The translations under genes and the position numbers were made by a program. The notes beneath the pieces are model-generated. The model saw only the letters and a program-made list of their open reading frames with translations. It ran no database searches and was not told the origin of the DNA. 64,000 bases of DNA. Source: Sipunculus nudus (taxonomy: Eukaryota > Annelida > Sipuncula > Golfingiida > Sipunculidae). The stretch spans positions 7,560,664 through 7,624,663 of the forward strand of contig CM049315.1 of assembly GCA_026874595.1 (NCBI GenBank), written 5' to 3'. Below, in pieces: positions 11,006 through 23,723 of the stretch; position 1 is the first letter of the stretch, and every line of letters begins with the position of its first letter.

Positions 11006-13626
11006 TTTTAGCTCAGCTGACTATAAGTCATCTGAGCTATAGTCGTGGTCCATTGTCCGTCGTCCGTCCGTCTGTCCGTCCGTCCGTCCGTCCGTCCGTC
11101 CGTAGATGTGGCACGTTTTGAAACCGTAAGACCTAGGAATCCAAAATTCAGCATAATGTTAGATGTCCCCAAGATCTCCTACCAAGCCAAAAACTGGGTC
11201 TTTGCGACTTCATTCCTTTGAGAAATTAAGGAAAAACCTCAATTTTTTATTAAAAACCTATATTCACACTTCAGGACTGCCTAATATCAAAACCACTCAT
11301 CTGTTTTTCCTCATATTTCCTATAAATAATCCTCTATATAATTCCTATGTACATGCCAGAAATTAGGTCTGTATTATATAATTTAAAAAAGTTATGGGCC
11401 CAAACATAATGCATTTTGTAAATAATCAGGAAAGAAATTTTATCACTTAACACAAAACTTGTTAAAGCTAAGCACTTTTTTTCCAGTAATATTACTTTTA
11501 TTAATCAAAATTAAATTGTATACCCAAAATTAGATCAAAATCTTTTAAAGTTTTTAAAATATTAGCAAAAATAAAAAATTGGTACCTTAAATTTTGCCCA
11601 ACTTTGACCATGGCACGTTTTTTTGCTGTAACTGCTGTGGATTTAATTTTCACAGCATGTTTTTGTTAGCATTTCAACTGTTAACACAAAAAATTTGAAA
11701 CCAGTTGATCAAAAACTGTAAATTTTATTCAAATTTTCAAGCACCATGTCACATATTGCTAGTGTTATGCAGTTTGCTAGAGCTCAGCTCCCGAGCTTCA
11801 GCTCTAAGTTCCTTAAATTTGGCATACAGTTAGATTTCTCAAAAAATCCCATACCATGCCAAGAATTTGGTCACTAGGACTAAATTCCTTCGAGATATCA
11901 ATGAAAAACTTCATTTTTCCATTAAAAACCCATTGTTACACTTTAAGACTGCCTAATATCAAAACCACTGATCTGACTTTAATCATAAATAATATACATA
12001 TTTTTCTATACATTCGCTATGCACATGCCAGAATGATGTCAGTATTGCATAATTGTTTTAAGTTATGGGCCCAAACATAATGCACTTTGTAAAAAATCAA
12101 GAAATATATTTACTCCCTTAACAAGGGCATTGCTGAAGCTAGAGATATTTTTGTCAGGGATGTAACATTATTTAATCAAGATTCAATTGAATACCCAAAA
12201 TTAGTTCTGAATTTTTCATATTTTATAAGTTATTAGTATAAATATAAAATTAGTACCTTAAATTTTGCCCAACTGTGACCATGGCACATTTGTTTCCCGT
12301 GAGCACTGTTGATATAATTTTCATATCATGCACACATAAGGATTTCAGCTTTTTAGTTTAGAAAGCTTAAAGAAATTGGCCAAATATTGTAGCTTTTATT
12401 AATGTTTTTTATGAGACCCTGTCAGACTTTGGCTCTCTCCAGCCCCTCTTGAGTCCCCTGTATGTTGACCTTGTTGACCTTTCATCAAATTATGCACGCT
12501 TGAGGCGAGAATCCAGGCAGCTTATGGCCAGCCACAGTTGATCCAGGTGTCCAACCCAACTCATCTAGTAGTTTTAACCAACAACATAACAATAAACAAT
12601 AAATTAATAAATTTTTATTGGTTTTTAATATCAAATTAAAGAAAAATAGAAAAGGAATTTGTTAGTTTATAATAACAGGAAATTAACTTGCAGTTACTGA
12701 TGATATAAGAATCTTGTATCGATGGGTAGAATGTCACATATTCCAAATAACACCATGCAGTCACCTATGGCATTTTCAGTTCAATTTTAATGATAAAGAA
12801 GTAAATCATATTATTCATTACTAATCATAAGGGATTATATGAAGGAAATTAATGATAGACAAAGATGCAGTTGATAATATTAATCTAGATTCCTACTGTG
12901 TCTAGTGTGTACATTGATGTGAAATAAGTCCAGAATGAATTTTTTACAGTTATTTTTTAATATAAATAAAAGCCATAAAACCAGGTACTTATGATCATTA
13001 TTTAAATGTGTGAATTTTGTTTATTCTGGATTCTCAACATCATTGTTTGGTGAAAACTGAATAAATACCAGACATGGTGCGAATACTTTGTAATTGTATT
13101 TAAATACGAATATGATTATGTACTCCATTAAATTTCTTGCATAAAGAATGGGAATTCAGGTAAAAATGAAAGTATATGAATACTCGTGCAAATACTTTCA
13201 AAATGTATTCATGAATGCATTCATGAATATATTCTTTAATATTATTTTAATAATCATATCAGTTATATTTCATTTTAAAAAATCATACGATTCTCTTATT
13301 ATTTTTAATAAAAATTATATTTGGGACAATATTTGTAATTTTTTTAATAAATAGTTAAACTCTTATATTATATGTTCTGCTTATAAGTTATATGGCCAAG
13401 TCAAAATCTGTGTGACAGTAGTACTCCATTTGTTAATAAAATAAATGAAATCAGTCCTCTTCCCTGTCTCCAAAGGTACTATCAAAATCATACATAAGCT
13501 AAACAACAACAACTCATAATACAGCTTATATTTATTACCACACAAAACCAGCATGTGCCTCATTTCTAAATAATATTTTTTTATCATATATAACAGCTGA
13601 GCGTCGTGACCCATAGGTCCCTTGTT
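11006..13626 (+). mobile_element. Helentron/HINE-like element E2 (core type 1)
   Basis: The 5' hairpin at 11010-11038 has arms AGCTCAGCTGACT and AGTCATCTGAGCT around a three-base loop. A GTCC/GTCT tetranucleotide microsatellite follows at about 11052-11102. The interior contains two tandem diverged core units of about 650 bp (11105-11780 and 11810-12430), each including ACTGCCTAATATCAAAACCA and GTTATGGGCCCAAACATAATG. The 3' end is CAGCTGAGC, a GACCCATAGGTC hairpin and CCTTGTT. Short frames at 11163 and 11856 are the same part of the two cores, not proteins. Confidence 0.7.
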
Positions 13627-14037
13627 TATTAGTTTCATTCTTGCCTGACAGTTTCTTTTTATAAATACCTGTATACAGCCCTCAGACATATTGTCAGCAT
13701 GAGAGTGCCAGAGGATATGTTATCCCCATTCCAAGTGCAAGTATGAATTCATGAAATCAGTCGGAACCAGTGCATATCAATGTAAGAGGGTACATAAGTA
13801 CTTTCGTAAACTCCCTTTAATACCCATATTGCACAGATGGAGAAACGGATGTTCTTGAATCTGGTGTGACCTGTTCCCTCTTTCACTGTGTGTTTGTGTC
13901 TCCGTCTGAGCAGAAGCTATCAGGTATGTCGATCAGGGCTGATAGGATTTCCCTGGGTGGTATTTATAGACCTGAGGGTTTTTGTTTTAATGGAAAAACA
14001 GATTGAAAAAGTATTTTGGTTTCAAAAACGAAATTAT
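13627..14037. other. Intergenic DNA, no gene seen
   Basis: No recognisable coding, RNA or repeat feature in this interval. Confidence 0.45.
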
Positions 14038-14045
14038 ATTGATTG

Positions 14046-14407
14046 CAGGGGCGTCAATAAAGGGGGGATAGGGGGTATATATACCCCCCACTTTTTGGCA
14101 AAGGGGGGGATGGTCAATGTAATCATCCCCCCACTTTTCAGATAATAATATAATAATTTTGCAAATGAAATATAATAATAAATAGAATTAAAGACTATGG
14201 ATCAATTTACTGAAAAAATATGTTATATCTATGTTATATAACCTTGCTGAGAATTCACAAAATAACTTATAATCTAAAACATTATAATTATTTGAAATAT
14301 GATTGAGTATGTAAATATATATAATTATATATCTATATAGATATATATATATAGTTTATTATGTCACTCAGAGGTGTTGAAAAAGGGTATATATATGTAT
14401 ATAAATG

Positions 14408-14457
<50 letters not shown>

Positions 14458-14502
14458 CAGAGTCGTCCCCCCCCCACCCTGGAAGAAAAATTGACGCCAC
14501 TG
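14046..14502. mobile_element. hAT MITE with 8-bp target duplication
   Basis: A 457-bp element has TIRs CAGGGGCGTCAAT on the left and, in reverse complement, CAGTGGCGTCAAT on the right. It is flanked by ATTGATTG and ATTGGTTG, a 7/8 match that fits a hAT target-site duplication. G-runs near the left end and a C-run near the right end can pair. The interior is AT-rich and includes an AT dinucleotide tract. A truncated relative occurs at 62430-62526. Confidence 0.8.
14411..14454 (+). repeat. (TA)n microsatellite
   Basis: An uninterrupted AT tract inside the hAT MITE. Confidence 0.95.
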
Positions 14503-14510
14503 ATTGGTTG

Positions 14511-15035
14511 CACAGAATATGATGGATTGTCAGATTGACAGCATTTATATACCGCAAATGAAGAACATTTTCAGAAAGTATCTGGTGAAAAGTTCTTTCT
14601 AACTGGAAACCAAATTCAGAATTTTTTTCATAATTACTTTATTGGCCCACGTAACATGTTTTGTACATCATAAATATCATGATTACTGCCCAGTGATGTA
14701 AAACATTAGTAGGTGTGAGAGTACTGGTAGTGGTCTGGCATTACCATATCAATGGAGCCACCAGGTCAAAACCTAGTTGGAAAGCATGATGTTACTGCAT
14801 GCGGCAAAGTGTGTCTGAGGTGAAGAGGCCAATTAATACTGACAGTTGAAATGTTCACTGGTAACGAATCTATATCTGAGCAGATGGAGCAGGTTCCTGT
14901 TGATTTGATTAAGATGCTGATGGAATATTTTACCAATACTGTGAACACGGGCTGGGTTAGGCCTGCTTGTGTTCGGACATTTGGACCAACGAAGGTCCAT
15001 TGATCACATGTGTGAAGACTTGTTTGTGAATTCAG
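14511..15035. other. Intergenic DNA, no gene seen
   Basis: Nothing recognised between the hAT MITE and the next Helentron-like element. Confidence 0.45.
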
Positions 15036-16007
15036 TTTTTAGCTCAGCTGACTATAAGTCATCTGAGCTATAGTCGTGGTCCATTGTCTGTCGTCCGAAT
15101 GTCTGTCTGTAAGACTGGCACATTTTGACACCATTGGACATACAAATCTGAAATTCGGCATACAGCTAGATGTCCCCAAAATCTTCTACAATGCCAAAAG
15201 TTGGGTCAGTAGGACTTCATTCCTTCGAGATATTAAGAAAAACCTCAATTTTTTTATTAAAAACATATTTTCACACTTAAGGATGCCTAATACCAAAACT
15301 ACTCACCTGGTTTTCCTCATATTTACCATACATTTTCCCCTGTTTAGTTCCTATTTATCTGCCAGAAATTAAGTTAGTATTATATAATTTAAAAAAGTTA
15401 TGGGCCCAAACATAATAGACTTTTAAAAAATCAAGGAAAGAAATTTGGTCACTTAAGACCAAAATGTTAAAGATGGGGACTTTTTATCAGTGATACAACT
15501 TAAGTTAATCAAAATTTAATTGTAAGCCAAAAATTAGATCAAAACCTGTTAAATGTTTTTAAATATTGGTAAAAATATAAATTTGGTACCTTAAATTTAG
15601 CCTAAGTTTGACCTAGCACATTTTTTTAATGTAAGAACATTTGATTTATTTTTCACTGTCGGGATATATATATATAAATTTAATCTGTTAAATTCTAAAA
15701 TTTGAAAATAAAAGCTTAAAAATTATTCTAGTTATTGAAGTTTTTCTGAGGCTCTAATGTATTTACATTTTGAACCTCCAGACCAGCCATGTCTGGTACC
15801 AACAGCCTTGTTTTGGTGAATGTAATAGTGATGCAACATTGCTTTTACAAATGTAGAACATATATTGCAACCCTAATGATCATGAAATACTGATACTTCT
15901 ATAATCACATCTGTCAAAATGAAATCTTACAGACCTACATGCAACAATGGTGATACAATTATATCTGTCACATTCAGCTGAGCGCCGTGACCCATAGGTC
16001 CCTTGTT
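15036..16007 (+). mobile_element. Helentron/HINE-like element E3 (core type 1)
   Basis: The 5' hairpin at 15041-15069 is identical in sequence to that of E2. A short GTCY tract and a single type 1 core unit follow. The 3' end is CAGCTGAGC, GACCCATAGGTC and CCTTGTT, ending at 16007. The 98-codon frame starting at 15076 lies in the core and has counterparts in the other copies, so it is a repeat shadow. Confidence 0.75.
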
Positions 16008-16416
16008 AATTACATATGATCAACTAACACATCAGTGATAGCTGCAGTATAACAATTTAAGGCATATCAACTAATTATTGAACACATATGGTAATTCAAT
16101 TTAAATCTCCCGAGTGTGTAAATACAATAATATATCAAATATGTAGGTAAAACTGAAAATTACAAAATGTTGATTTGATTAAAAATTGTAATTTAATTTT
16201 AAGTTTATAAAACAGAAAACCAAGGCTCTGTATTTATTCGTATATAACTCCTTTGAATAAACTGTGGAAAGTGAGAAAATAGAAAACACTGGGAAAAACC
16301 ACAAATGAATTTATCAATGGGAATCAAAATGTGTGTACAGGTCTGCTGGATGAAAAAATACTGTACAATCTGATGACACCAGTAGTGTGGTAGATAATGT
16401 TCACCCTTTGTGTTGG
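16008..16416. other. Intergenic DNA, no gene seen
   Basis: AT-rich sequence between E3 and the minisatellite with no recognised feature. Confidence 0.45.
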
Positions 16417-16800
16417 CACAGGGCCCTGATTACATGAACAGTCACTGACACAGGGCCCTGATTACATGAACAGTCACTGACACAGGGCCCTGATTACATG
16501 AACAGTCACTGACACAGGGCCCTGATTACATGAACAGTCACTGACACAGGGCCCTGATTACATGAACAGTCACTGACACAGGGCCCTGATTACATGAACA
16601 GTCACTGACACAGGGCCCTGATTACATGAACAGTCACTGACACAGGGCCCTGATTACATGAACAGTCACTGACACAGGGCCCTGATTACATGAACAGTCA
16701 CTGACACAGGGCCCTGATTACATGAACAGTCACTGACACAGGGCCCTGATTACATGAACAGTCACTGACACAGGGCCCTGATTACATGAACAGTCACTGC
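16417..16800 (+). repeat. Minisatellite, 12 units of 32 bp
   Basis: Twelve head-to-tail copies of a 32-bp unit that starts CACAGGGCCCTGATT and ends GTCACTGA. Copies look identical by eye apart from the last base of the twelfth. The unit contains the palindrome GGGCCC. The homogeneity points to recent expansion or gene conversion. There are no spacers, so it is not a CRISPR array. Confidence 0.95.
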
Positions 16801-18470
16801 AATACAGTGCCATGAGTGGAATGTTTTTCACTTATTTGTAGCAGTCATGTTACCTTTATGACCCTGTCAATGGACATAGTTAAATGGCAGCCACTGATAA
16901 AGCAGTACTGCGCATTTATACAATATTAGAATTGCAAAGTTTGTGTCTTTGTGAACAGTTAGGAACATGATTGTGTGTATAATTGAGAATAATAAGGGGC
17001 ACATTGTCTCTTGCTTCATTGAAATTGACTTGTTTGTGGATGGTGCTCATGTGCACCTGGCAATGTCTCAGTGACAGCATGGCCCCTTTTCAGTCCCCCA
17101 TATAGACCCTTCCATCAATTAGTGATAGGTACCAGGTACTCCTGTTCACATTAACATGAAGGTTTTCAGTGGACCCCCATGTTGTGACACAATTTGGCAT
17201 GTTCTATGGAGCATCACCAGCAGTTCTTGTCCCCACATGGTGTCAGCTGCCAATCATACACAGATAATGAAGTATTGAGTTTATTCCAGAAGTATGCTTA
17301 TATAAAGCAATAAGATTCTAGATAGTGTTTTCAGCGAGCCCTAATGTTTGTGATCATGCAACTTGTTTCAAGTATTACTAACAGATGGAACCACTAGTTG
17401 TCCCTGCAACCGCTTGTTGCTGCTGCTTCTTCCTCTGTGAGTAGTGACTAGTTGTTATTATGTCTTTTCATATCAGTGGTTCCATATGCAGTTATTTGAG
17501 GCACTGTTACATCATTTTTACACCTTTTATGTTTTTCCCATGGTTGGTATTCCTGTTGGAAGCTTTACTAAAAAAATCGTTTGGATTTTGATGAAACTTT
17601 GTGGAGTGTTCAGGTTTACACCCAAGGAACAATTCTTTAAATATGGCAAGCAATTTGGATCATCATCATATTGTCTTTATACGCTCATCTTAGAAATGGG
17701 ATGTATAATGGTCTATGGTACCCATGGTCCACCCTTCTTAGGATGGTGATGTATAATGGTCTACAGTACCCATGGTCAGGCTATCTCACCAACAGTCTGG
17801 TGGTTAACATTCAGTGTCTCCACAATGCACAAGTGGTGCTGTGTTGACTGAAAAAAGAATATAATTGATTTTGGTAAAAATCAACAGAAATATTTACAAA
17901 CCAATATTATATCTCACCTCTGTTTGATTCCCAGCTAAATCTTTGCATATTTTATGTGCCCAGATGTCACCAGACTTTGGTGGTGCTGAGATGAGTTACC
18001 ACAAATCGTATTTATTTTCATGTAACTCATTTTAAATATTTAGCAATAGGTTCTCAGCTGAATTTTATTCCCCCCAAAAAATCCATGTGTATATATATAT
18101 ATACACAAGAGGTCCGAGCACAAGAGGCTACCTTGTGGTGTCACTGTCTGTCCATGCAGGTATTGCATTTTCATGTATAGTTCAGTGTTTTGATGTATAT
18201 CTGTATACCTGAATGTTTACATGTCTATGCATCTTGGATAATCTTCTCATGTATATACAATATATTTTGGCACCACCAGCTACAACCATTTTTCGGTAGA
18301 TTACAAACCTGCATATTTCTCAGGAGTGATTTTACCTGAAACTTAACATGTCCATATATCTTGGATAGTTTTGTCATACACAAATTGGTGGTGCCACTTA
18401 CAATTGCCTTTGCATTGCATGCATTTCAGTGGGTTCTTATACCAAAGACTGGTAGCAGTTACTACAATAA
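16801..18470. other. Intergenic, partly repeat-derived
   Basis: The part from about 18230 to 18430 resembles 8890-9070 (the phrase TCTCAGGAGTG and a following CTTGGAT motif recur), so it is an old repeat fragment. The 101-codon frame at 17444-17749 has no recognisable domain and sits in such repeat-like DNA. Confidence 0.45.
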
Positions 18471-21400
18471 TTTTTAGCTCAGCTGACTATAAGTCATCTG
18501 AGCTATAGTCATGGTCCATTGTCCGTCGTCCGTCTGTCTGTTCGTCCATCCGTCCGTCTGTCCGTCTGGATGTCCGTCTGTAAGACTGGCACGTTTTGAC
18601 ACCGTTGGACCTACAAATCTGAATTTCGGCATACAGTTAGATGTCCCCATAATCTCCTGCAATGCCAAAAATTTGGTCAATAGGACTTCGTTCCTTTGAG
18701 ATATTAAGGAAAAACCTCAATTTTTTATTAGAAATCTATTTTCACACTTCAGGACTGCCTAATATCAAAACCACTCATCCGGTTTTCTTCATATTTACCA
18801 TAAATAGTCCTCTATATAGTTCCTATGTACCTGCCAAATATTAAGTCAGTATTATATAATTTAAAAAAGTTATGGGCCCAAACATAATGGACTTTGTAAA
18901 AAAATCAGGAAGATATTTGGTCACTTAAGACCAAAAGTGTTAAAGGTAGGGACTTTTTTCCAGTAATACAACTTTAATTAATCAAAATTTAATTGCATAC
19001 CAAAAATTAGATCAAAATTTGTTAAATTTTTTTTAAATATTGGCAAAAATATAAAATTGGTACCTTAAATTTTGCCAAACTTTGGCCATGGCACGTTTTT
19101 TTCCTGTCAGTACTGTGGATTTAATTTTCACACCATGTATACATAAGGATTTAATCTGTTAAAATCTGAAATTTGAAAATAAAAGCTGCAAAATTAGGCT
19201 AGTTATCGAATTTTTTTTGGAGGCTCATGTTGTATTCCCTTACATTGTCAAGCAGTCCACTTTGATGACTGTAGGTCATTCAGTGCACATCTCTATGCTC
19301 CCCAGGCTGTTGACATTATTTTAGATGTCCCCAAAATCTCCTACCATACCGAAAATTGGGTCATTAGGACTTTGTTCCTTCGAGATATTAAGGAAAAAAA
19401 ACTCTCTTTTCCATAAAAAAAGCCATTGTTACACTTCAAGGCTACCTAATATCAAAACCACTGATCTGTTTTTGATCGTTTTTAGTATTCACATTCTTTT
19501 ATACATTTTCTATTAACATACCAAAAATTAGGTCAGTATTGGGTATTATTTTGAAGTTATGGGCCAAAACATAATGCAATTTTTTAAAAAATCAGGAAAT
19601 ATATTTACTCACCTAACATGAGAATTGCTGAACCTAGAGACTTTTTTCAGGAATATAACTTTATTTAATCAAGATTCAATTGTTTACCCAAAATTAGATC
19701 TGAATTTTGCAAATTTTTAAAGTTATTAGCACAAATAAAAAATCAATACCTTAAATTTTGTCCAACTTTGGCACTGTTGATTTAATTTTCCCAGCATATA
19801 TGCATAAGGATTTAATCTTTTAAAGTCTGAACTTTCAAAAGAAATTGATAGGATTGAATAGCTTTTATTCATGTTTTCATACACCATGTCAAGTGTTGTT
19901 TACATCTAGCCCACCTAGTAGTACAGCCTTCACTTGCATTATGTAACCCACCCCAGGCAGCTTACCTTGGCCCAGCTTGGCCACTACTAGCAGGCTTCCC
20001 CTCTGCCCTGCACTCATCCCCCCTCCAGCTGGTGCATAAACTAGATGAATGTTATTATTTTATTTTATTCTTGGACATGCTACATTTTAGATTTTGTATT
20101 GAACCACCAGGGTTACAATGATTAAAGTGTACATTTAATTGTGTCCACAAAGTGGTGTATTGCTGTGAAAGTGTGGATGTTCATGAGATAAGTAATTCCT
20201 TACTTCAGAAGAGTAAAAACTTCACCAGGTGTGAAATTGACTATTAATTCCAGTTATTAATTAAAACTGGGATAGTAATTAGCACAATGATATTGTTTGT
20301 CCCTCATTCAACCAACAGTGTGTATACTTTATTTGAAAAGATGTTTTATTTTATCAAATTTACTTTTATTTTATTTTGGTGAATAAAATTAAGCATGTCC
20401 TGAAAACTCCAAGGTGGAGAATATTCTTGTAGATGCCATGTTGTGGCATTATTTTCTTTTAAAATTAGTTTAAACATTTATGATTTAAAAATAATAAAAT
20501 ATATGTGTATGCATAATATGACCCAATGTTTTTTACTCTGTATATATAATGATTGCAACTTTTGCTACAATTCTAATATTTTAACTTATATTTTCAGGTT
20601 TTTTAATTAAAAATTTATAAAACCTGTAAATAAAAAAATGATTCAGATAAAAACTTCTTAATGGAAAAAGTGGATCTGCTTAAAAAAATAGGATTATATA
20701 TAAACTTAAATGCATTATTCTCTTGAAAGTGAAATAAAGGTATTAGTCCATTCTGTCCACTTGCCTGTCCATCTGTAAATTTTTGTATGCAACACAGTAT
20801 CTCAAAACTTTTACTGTTTTTCTTCATGACAGTCTTGTCAGAGTATTAGTTTGCAATCATATATTTAGAACTTTACTATAACCAAGTAGGAGGGCCCCTT
20901 TCCTCTTAGCTTTTCATATTCTTATATAAATAAAAAACATTACAATAGAATATTTCTACATCCACCTTCGTGCTGCCCTCACTTTTCCCTTCTCCGAACC
21001 CCATCCCAAAGTCAGCCTCAGTAAGCAAGAACAAGACGAATCAGATATATTCATACTTTAATATTTTGTATAACTATTCGTCCATAGGTACCTATGTACA
21101 TGCCAGAAATTATGTCAATATTGTGTAATATGTAGACATAGTGGGCTTCACAATAATGTACCTTGTCAAGACTAAAGAGATATTGTGTCATACAGTCACA
21201 TATTCATAAATCACTTCATCAGCATAGTTAATCATAACATCATATCTGTCAAATTGAATGCTTGCAGACTACCATACACTTTAGATCCTTCAACAAATAA
21301 CCTTATCATCATTCTACTACTGCTTATTACTGCTGTCATTGCATTTATATTTGCTCAAATATATCACAATTTTCAACCCCTCCTAAATAAATAATAAATA

Positions 21401-21603
21401 CACCACTTTATTTGACTCTATTAATCCATCAGTCAGGTAATTTCATTTATCATTTACTCACATATTACATAACATTCCTTTATAATAGCCCAACATGTAT
21501 ATGATATTCATAAGCTTTATCGACTCGATATAGTATCACAGTGGAGAAACATTTATAGTCCAATCACGATCAGCTGAGCGCCGTGACCCATGGGTCCCTT
21601 GTT
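18471..21603 (+). mobile_element. Helentron/HINE-like element E4 (core type 1)
   Basis: The longest full copy. It has a 5' hairpin at 18476-18504, a GTCC/GTCT microsatellite at 18521-18580, and two tandem core units (about 18592-19205 and 19320-19890). A third fragment of the core lies at 21080-21180. The 3' end is CAGCTGAGC, a perfect GACCCATGGGTC palindrome and CCTTGTT, ending at 21603. It lies about 2 kb upstream of the transporter gene. The short frames at 18511, 18662 and 19325 belong to the tetranucleotide or core sequence. Confidence 0.7.
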
Positions 21604-21644
21604 CTGTAGTGTACACCCATGCCAGTATTATCTGTGTGTATCCA

Positions 21645-21800
21645 ATTGTGTAATTGGTGCTTACACTCAGGTTCAAAAGTTGTAGTACTTGCTGCATGTA
21701 CACATTGAAAATTAATTGAGTACACTTCAAAGTATGTCATCAGGGAGGGATTATGCCTGATGTTTATCCCATTGCACAGGTTTGCATTATGCCTGTTGCA
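21645..21800. repeat. Dispersed repeat, partner of 39541-39735
   Basis: GTGTAATTGGTGCTT and several later motifs (TGCATGTACA, CCTGATGT, TTGCACA, CATTA) occur in the same order at 39541-39735. It is a diverged unnamed repeat adjoining the 3' end of E4. Confidence 0.5.
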
Positions 21801-22789
21801 GTGTTGTAGGACAGGACTATGACTTGGACAGATTTATTGCAAGAAAGCTGAACAATTAACAATTTTGACTGTATATTTACATAAAACACTACATCATTTT
21901 ACCAAATCAGGCTGATTCCCACAATGTCTTTCCACTTTAATATGTTCTGGATCTGCAGGAAAGTGTGTTTGTTGTCCACATGAGGTAATTGTCTGATTAC
22001 ATGGTGTATGTTAAACCTTTTATATGAGCAAAGTGACTGAGATTTAGTGTCTGCGTCAGTCTTACTGAGTTGTCCACAGGAAGGAGTTTAACTGTATTCT
22101 TTCAAAGAACAAAGGAAATATATGTATGCAAAGGTAGAAATAAAGTTACACTTGTGTGGTGATTGTTTTGTAAATGAAGTTAAAGACCATGTTAGTCAGT
22201 GTTCATTGGCCTTTTTGTGTCACAGTCAGAAACCCTCATCAGGATGATTTAAAGGGGCCTATGTCCAGTAAAGCATGTTGAATTAAAATGAAAAAAAGCC
22301 TTTTTCCTTTGAAATAAATCTGTTCCTGCCAAAATATTGCCCTGAAACCATTTGCTTACTTCTGTAAATGATTTTTAAAAATAGTGGACCGGGCGTGATC
22401 ACAGATGTCAGCATAAACACTCATGTGCATCACCCGAGCTACAACTGGTGTTAATCTGGAGATGCCCTGACTAACTTTGTACAAAAAATGTGATACATGT
22501 TCCTGCTGGCTGAAATAATGCATGTTGTGGCTCACAATCCAACCTCTGGTCACACGGCCTTGTTATACGTGGACTGTGTTTACAAACAAGCAGAACCAAA
22601 CGAGGTGTTAAACAGCTGTATGTGAGGTACTGAGACTGTGTGCTAGGATGGTTTTGCGGGGAAACCTTTGTATAAAGCAAAACTGAACATGATAGTGTGA
22701 AAGAATAGATATAATATTGCTCCTGATTACATCTCTTTAAATATTTTGGTGCATGCAAGAACACAAACTGCTTGGCTGGATATTGTGGT
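21801..22789. other. Intergenic DNA, no gene seen
   Basis: The overlapping minus-strand frames at 22356-22896 (65 and 141 codons) show no domain, signal or splice context that I can support. Confidence 0.4.
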
Positions 22790-23165
22790 TGTCTTTTTGT
22801 GCGCGAGGGTTTAAAATTTGCAATATTCGCAAAAGGGATAATCGCGAAAACAAAACCTTCTTGAATAAGACGCCCATCATGATTGATATTTAACATATAT
22901 AATGTCTTGTATGTTTAAAGGTTGCTATTATAAAACATTTCAGATCTTTAAAATCGTATGTCTTTAATGAATAATTATTTCAATTCTTTAGATGTTTATT
23001 ATTCTAATTATTAAGATTTTGTGCACATATTATTTTATATAAACATTTAATAATGCTTTATTTGGTGTTGGTTTTACATATGGCGAGATCGCGAAAATGA
23101 AACCCCTGTGAATCAATGAAACTGTGAAGATCGTGAAATTTTAACCCCCAGAATAAACACCCCCA
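22790..23165. repeat. TCGCGAAAA-rich repeat
   Basis: Motifs of the type CGCGAAAA followed by A/C-rich stretches occur at both ends of this block (near 22842 and near 23091), with related GCGCGAGGGTTT and GAAATTTTAACCCCC motifs. Such paired CGCGAAAA motifs suggest a small interspersed element, but no clean TIR or target duplication was defined. Confidence 0.4.
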
Positions 23166-23455
23166 GTGTTTTTTGTTTATATGTGGTATAACTATTTCTA
23201 CATACATTTTCTATGAACATACCAGAAATTAGGTCAGTATTTGAATTTTGTTGAAGTTAACAAATGTACCTCGTCCAAAATCAGGAAAGATATAACTCAC
23301 CTGACATGATAACTGTTGAAGTTAGAGAGCCCTTTTCAAGCATGTAACAATATTTAATTAAGATTTAATTGAATAGCAGAAATTAGATAATTTTTTTTTT
23401 AATTTTTAAGTTATTAGCATAAATGTAAAATCATTACCTTAAATTTTGATCTGCA
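23166..23455 (+). repeat. Partial Helentron-like core (type 1)
   Basis: It contains the core phrases CCAGAAATTAGGTCAGTAT, AATCAGGAAAGATAT and TACCTTAAATTTTG in family order, without terminal hairpins or GTCY tract. It lies about 230 bp upstream of the transporter's visible exon. Confidence 0.65.
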
Positions 23456-23683
23456 GACTATTTCTTGTGTATGTGTTCAACTTCATACTTAAAGTACCAA
23501 CTTCATAACAGTACTACTACCACTTATGAACTGATTTCCTTCTCTCCCACTTATATCTCCTGCATTTACTCTCATTGCCAATGTGTTAGTTGTTTCATAT
23601 TGTCACATTCTCTGTGTATAAAGTGCAAATTATGATTTGCTGTATTTTATGTAGATTTCCAACATATTATTTTTATCTTTCAG

Positions 23684-23723
23684 ACGACCATCAGAATAAG
23701 AGAAGGTTGAGCAGATACCAAAG
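23684..23723 (+). other. 5' UTR part of transporter exon
   Basis: A pyrimidine-rich tract ending TTATCTTTCAG at 23683 is a good 3' splice site. The 40 bases after it lead to the start codon, so at least one upstream non-coding exon is likely. I could not identify that exon, the branch point or the promoter. Confidence 0.55.

Noticed and set aside
16417-16800. 32-bp repeated units resembling a CRISPR array
   Set aside because: Units are head-to-tail without spacers and the context is eukaryotic, so it is a minisatellite.
17444-17749. 101-codon plus frame as a gene
   Set aside because: No recognisable domain, and it sits in DNA resembling other old repeats of the region.
11163-19516. Frames at 11163, 11856, 15076, 18662 and 19325 encoding similar peptides as a protein family
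   Set aside because: They are the same part of the type 1 Helentron-like core in different copies. Similarity is at DNA level, with indels and stops at equal frequency in all frames.
22471-22896. 141-codon minus frame as a gene
   Set aside because: Runs into the CGCGAAAA repeat, lacks a recognisable domain, and has no supporting splice or promoter signals.
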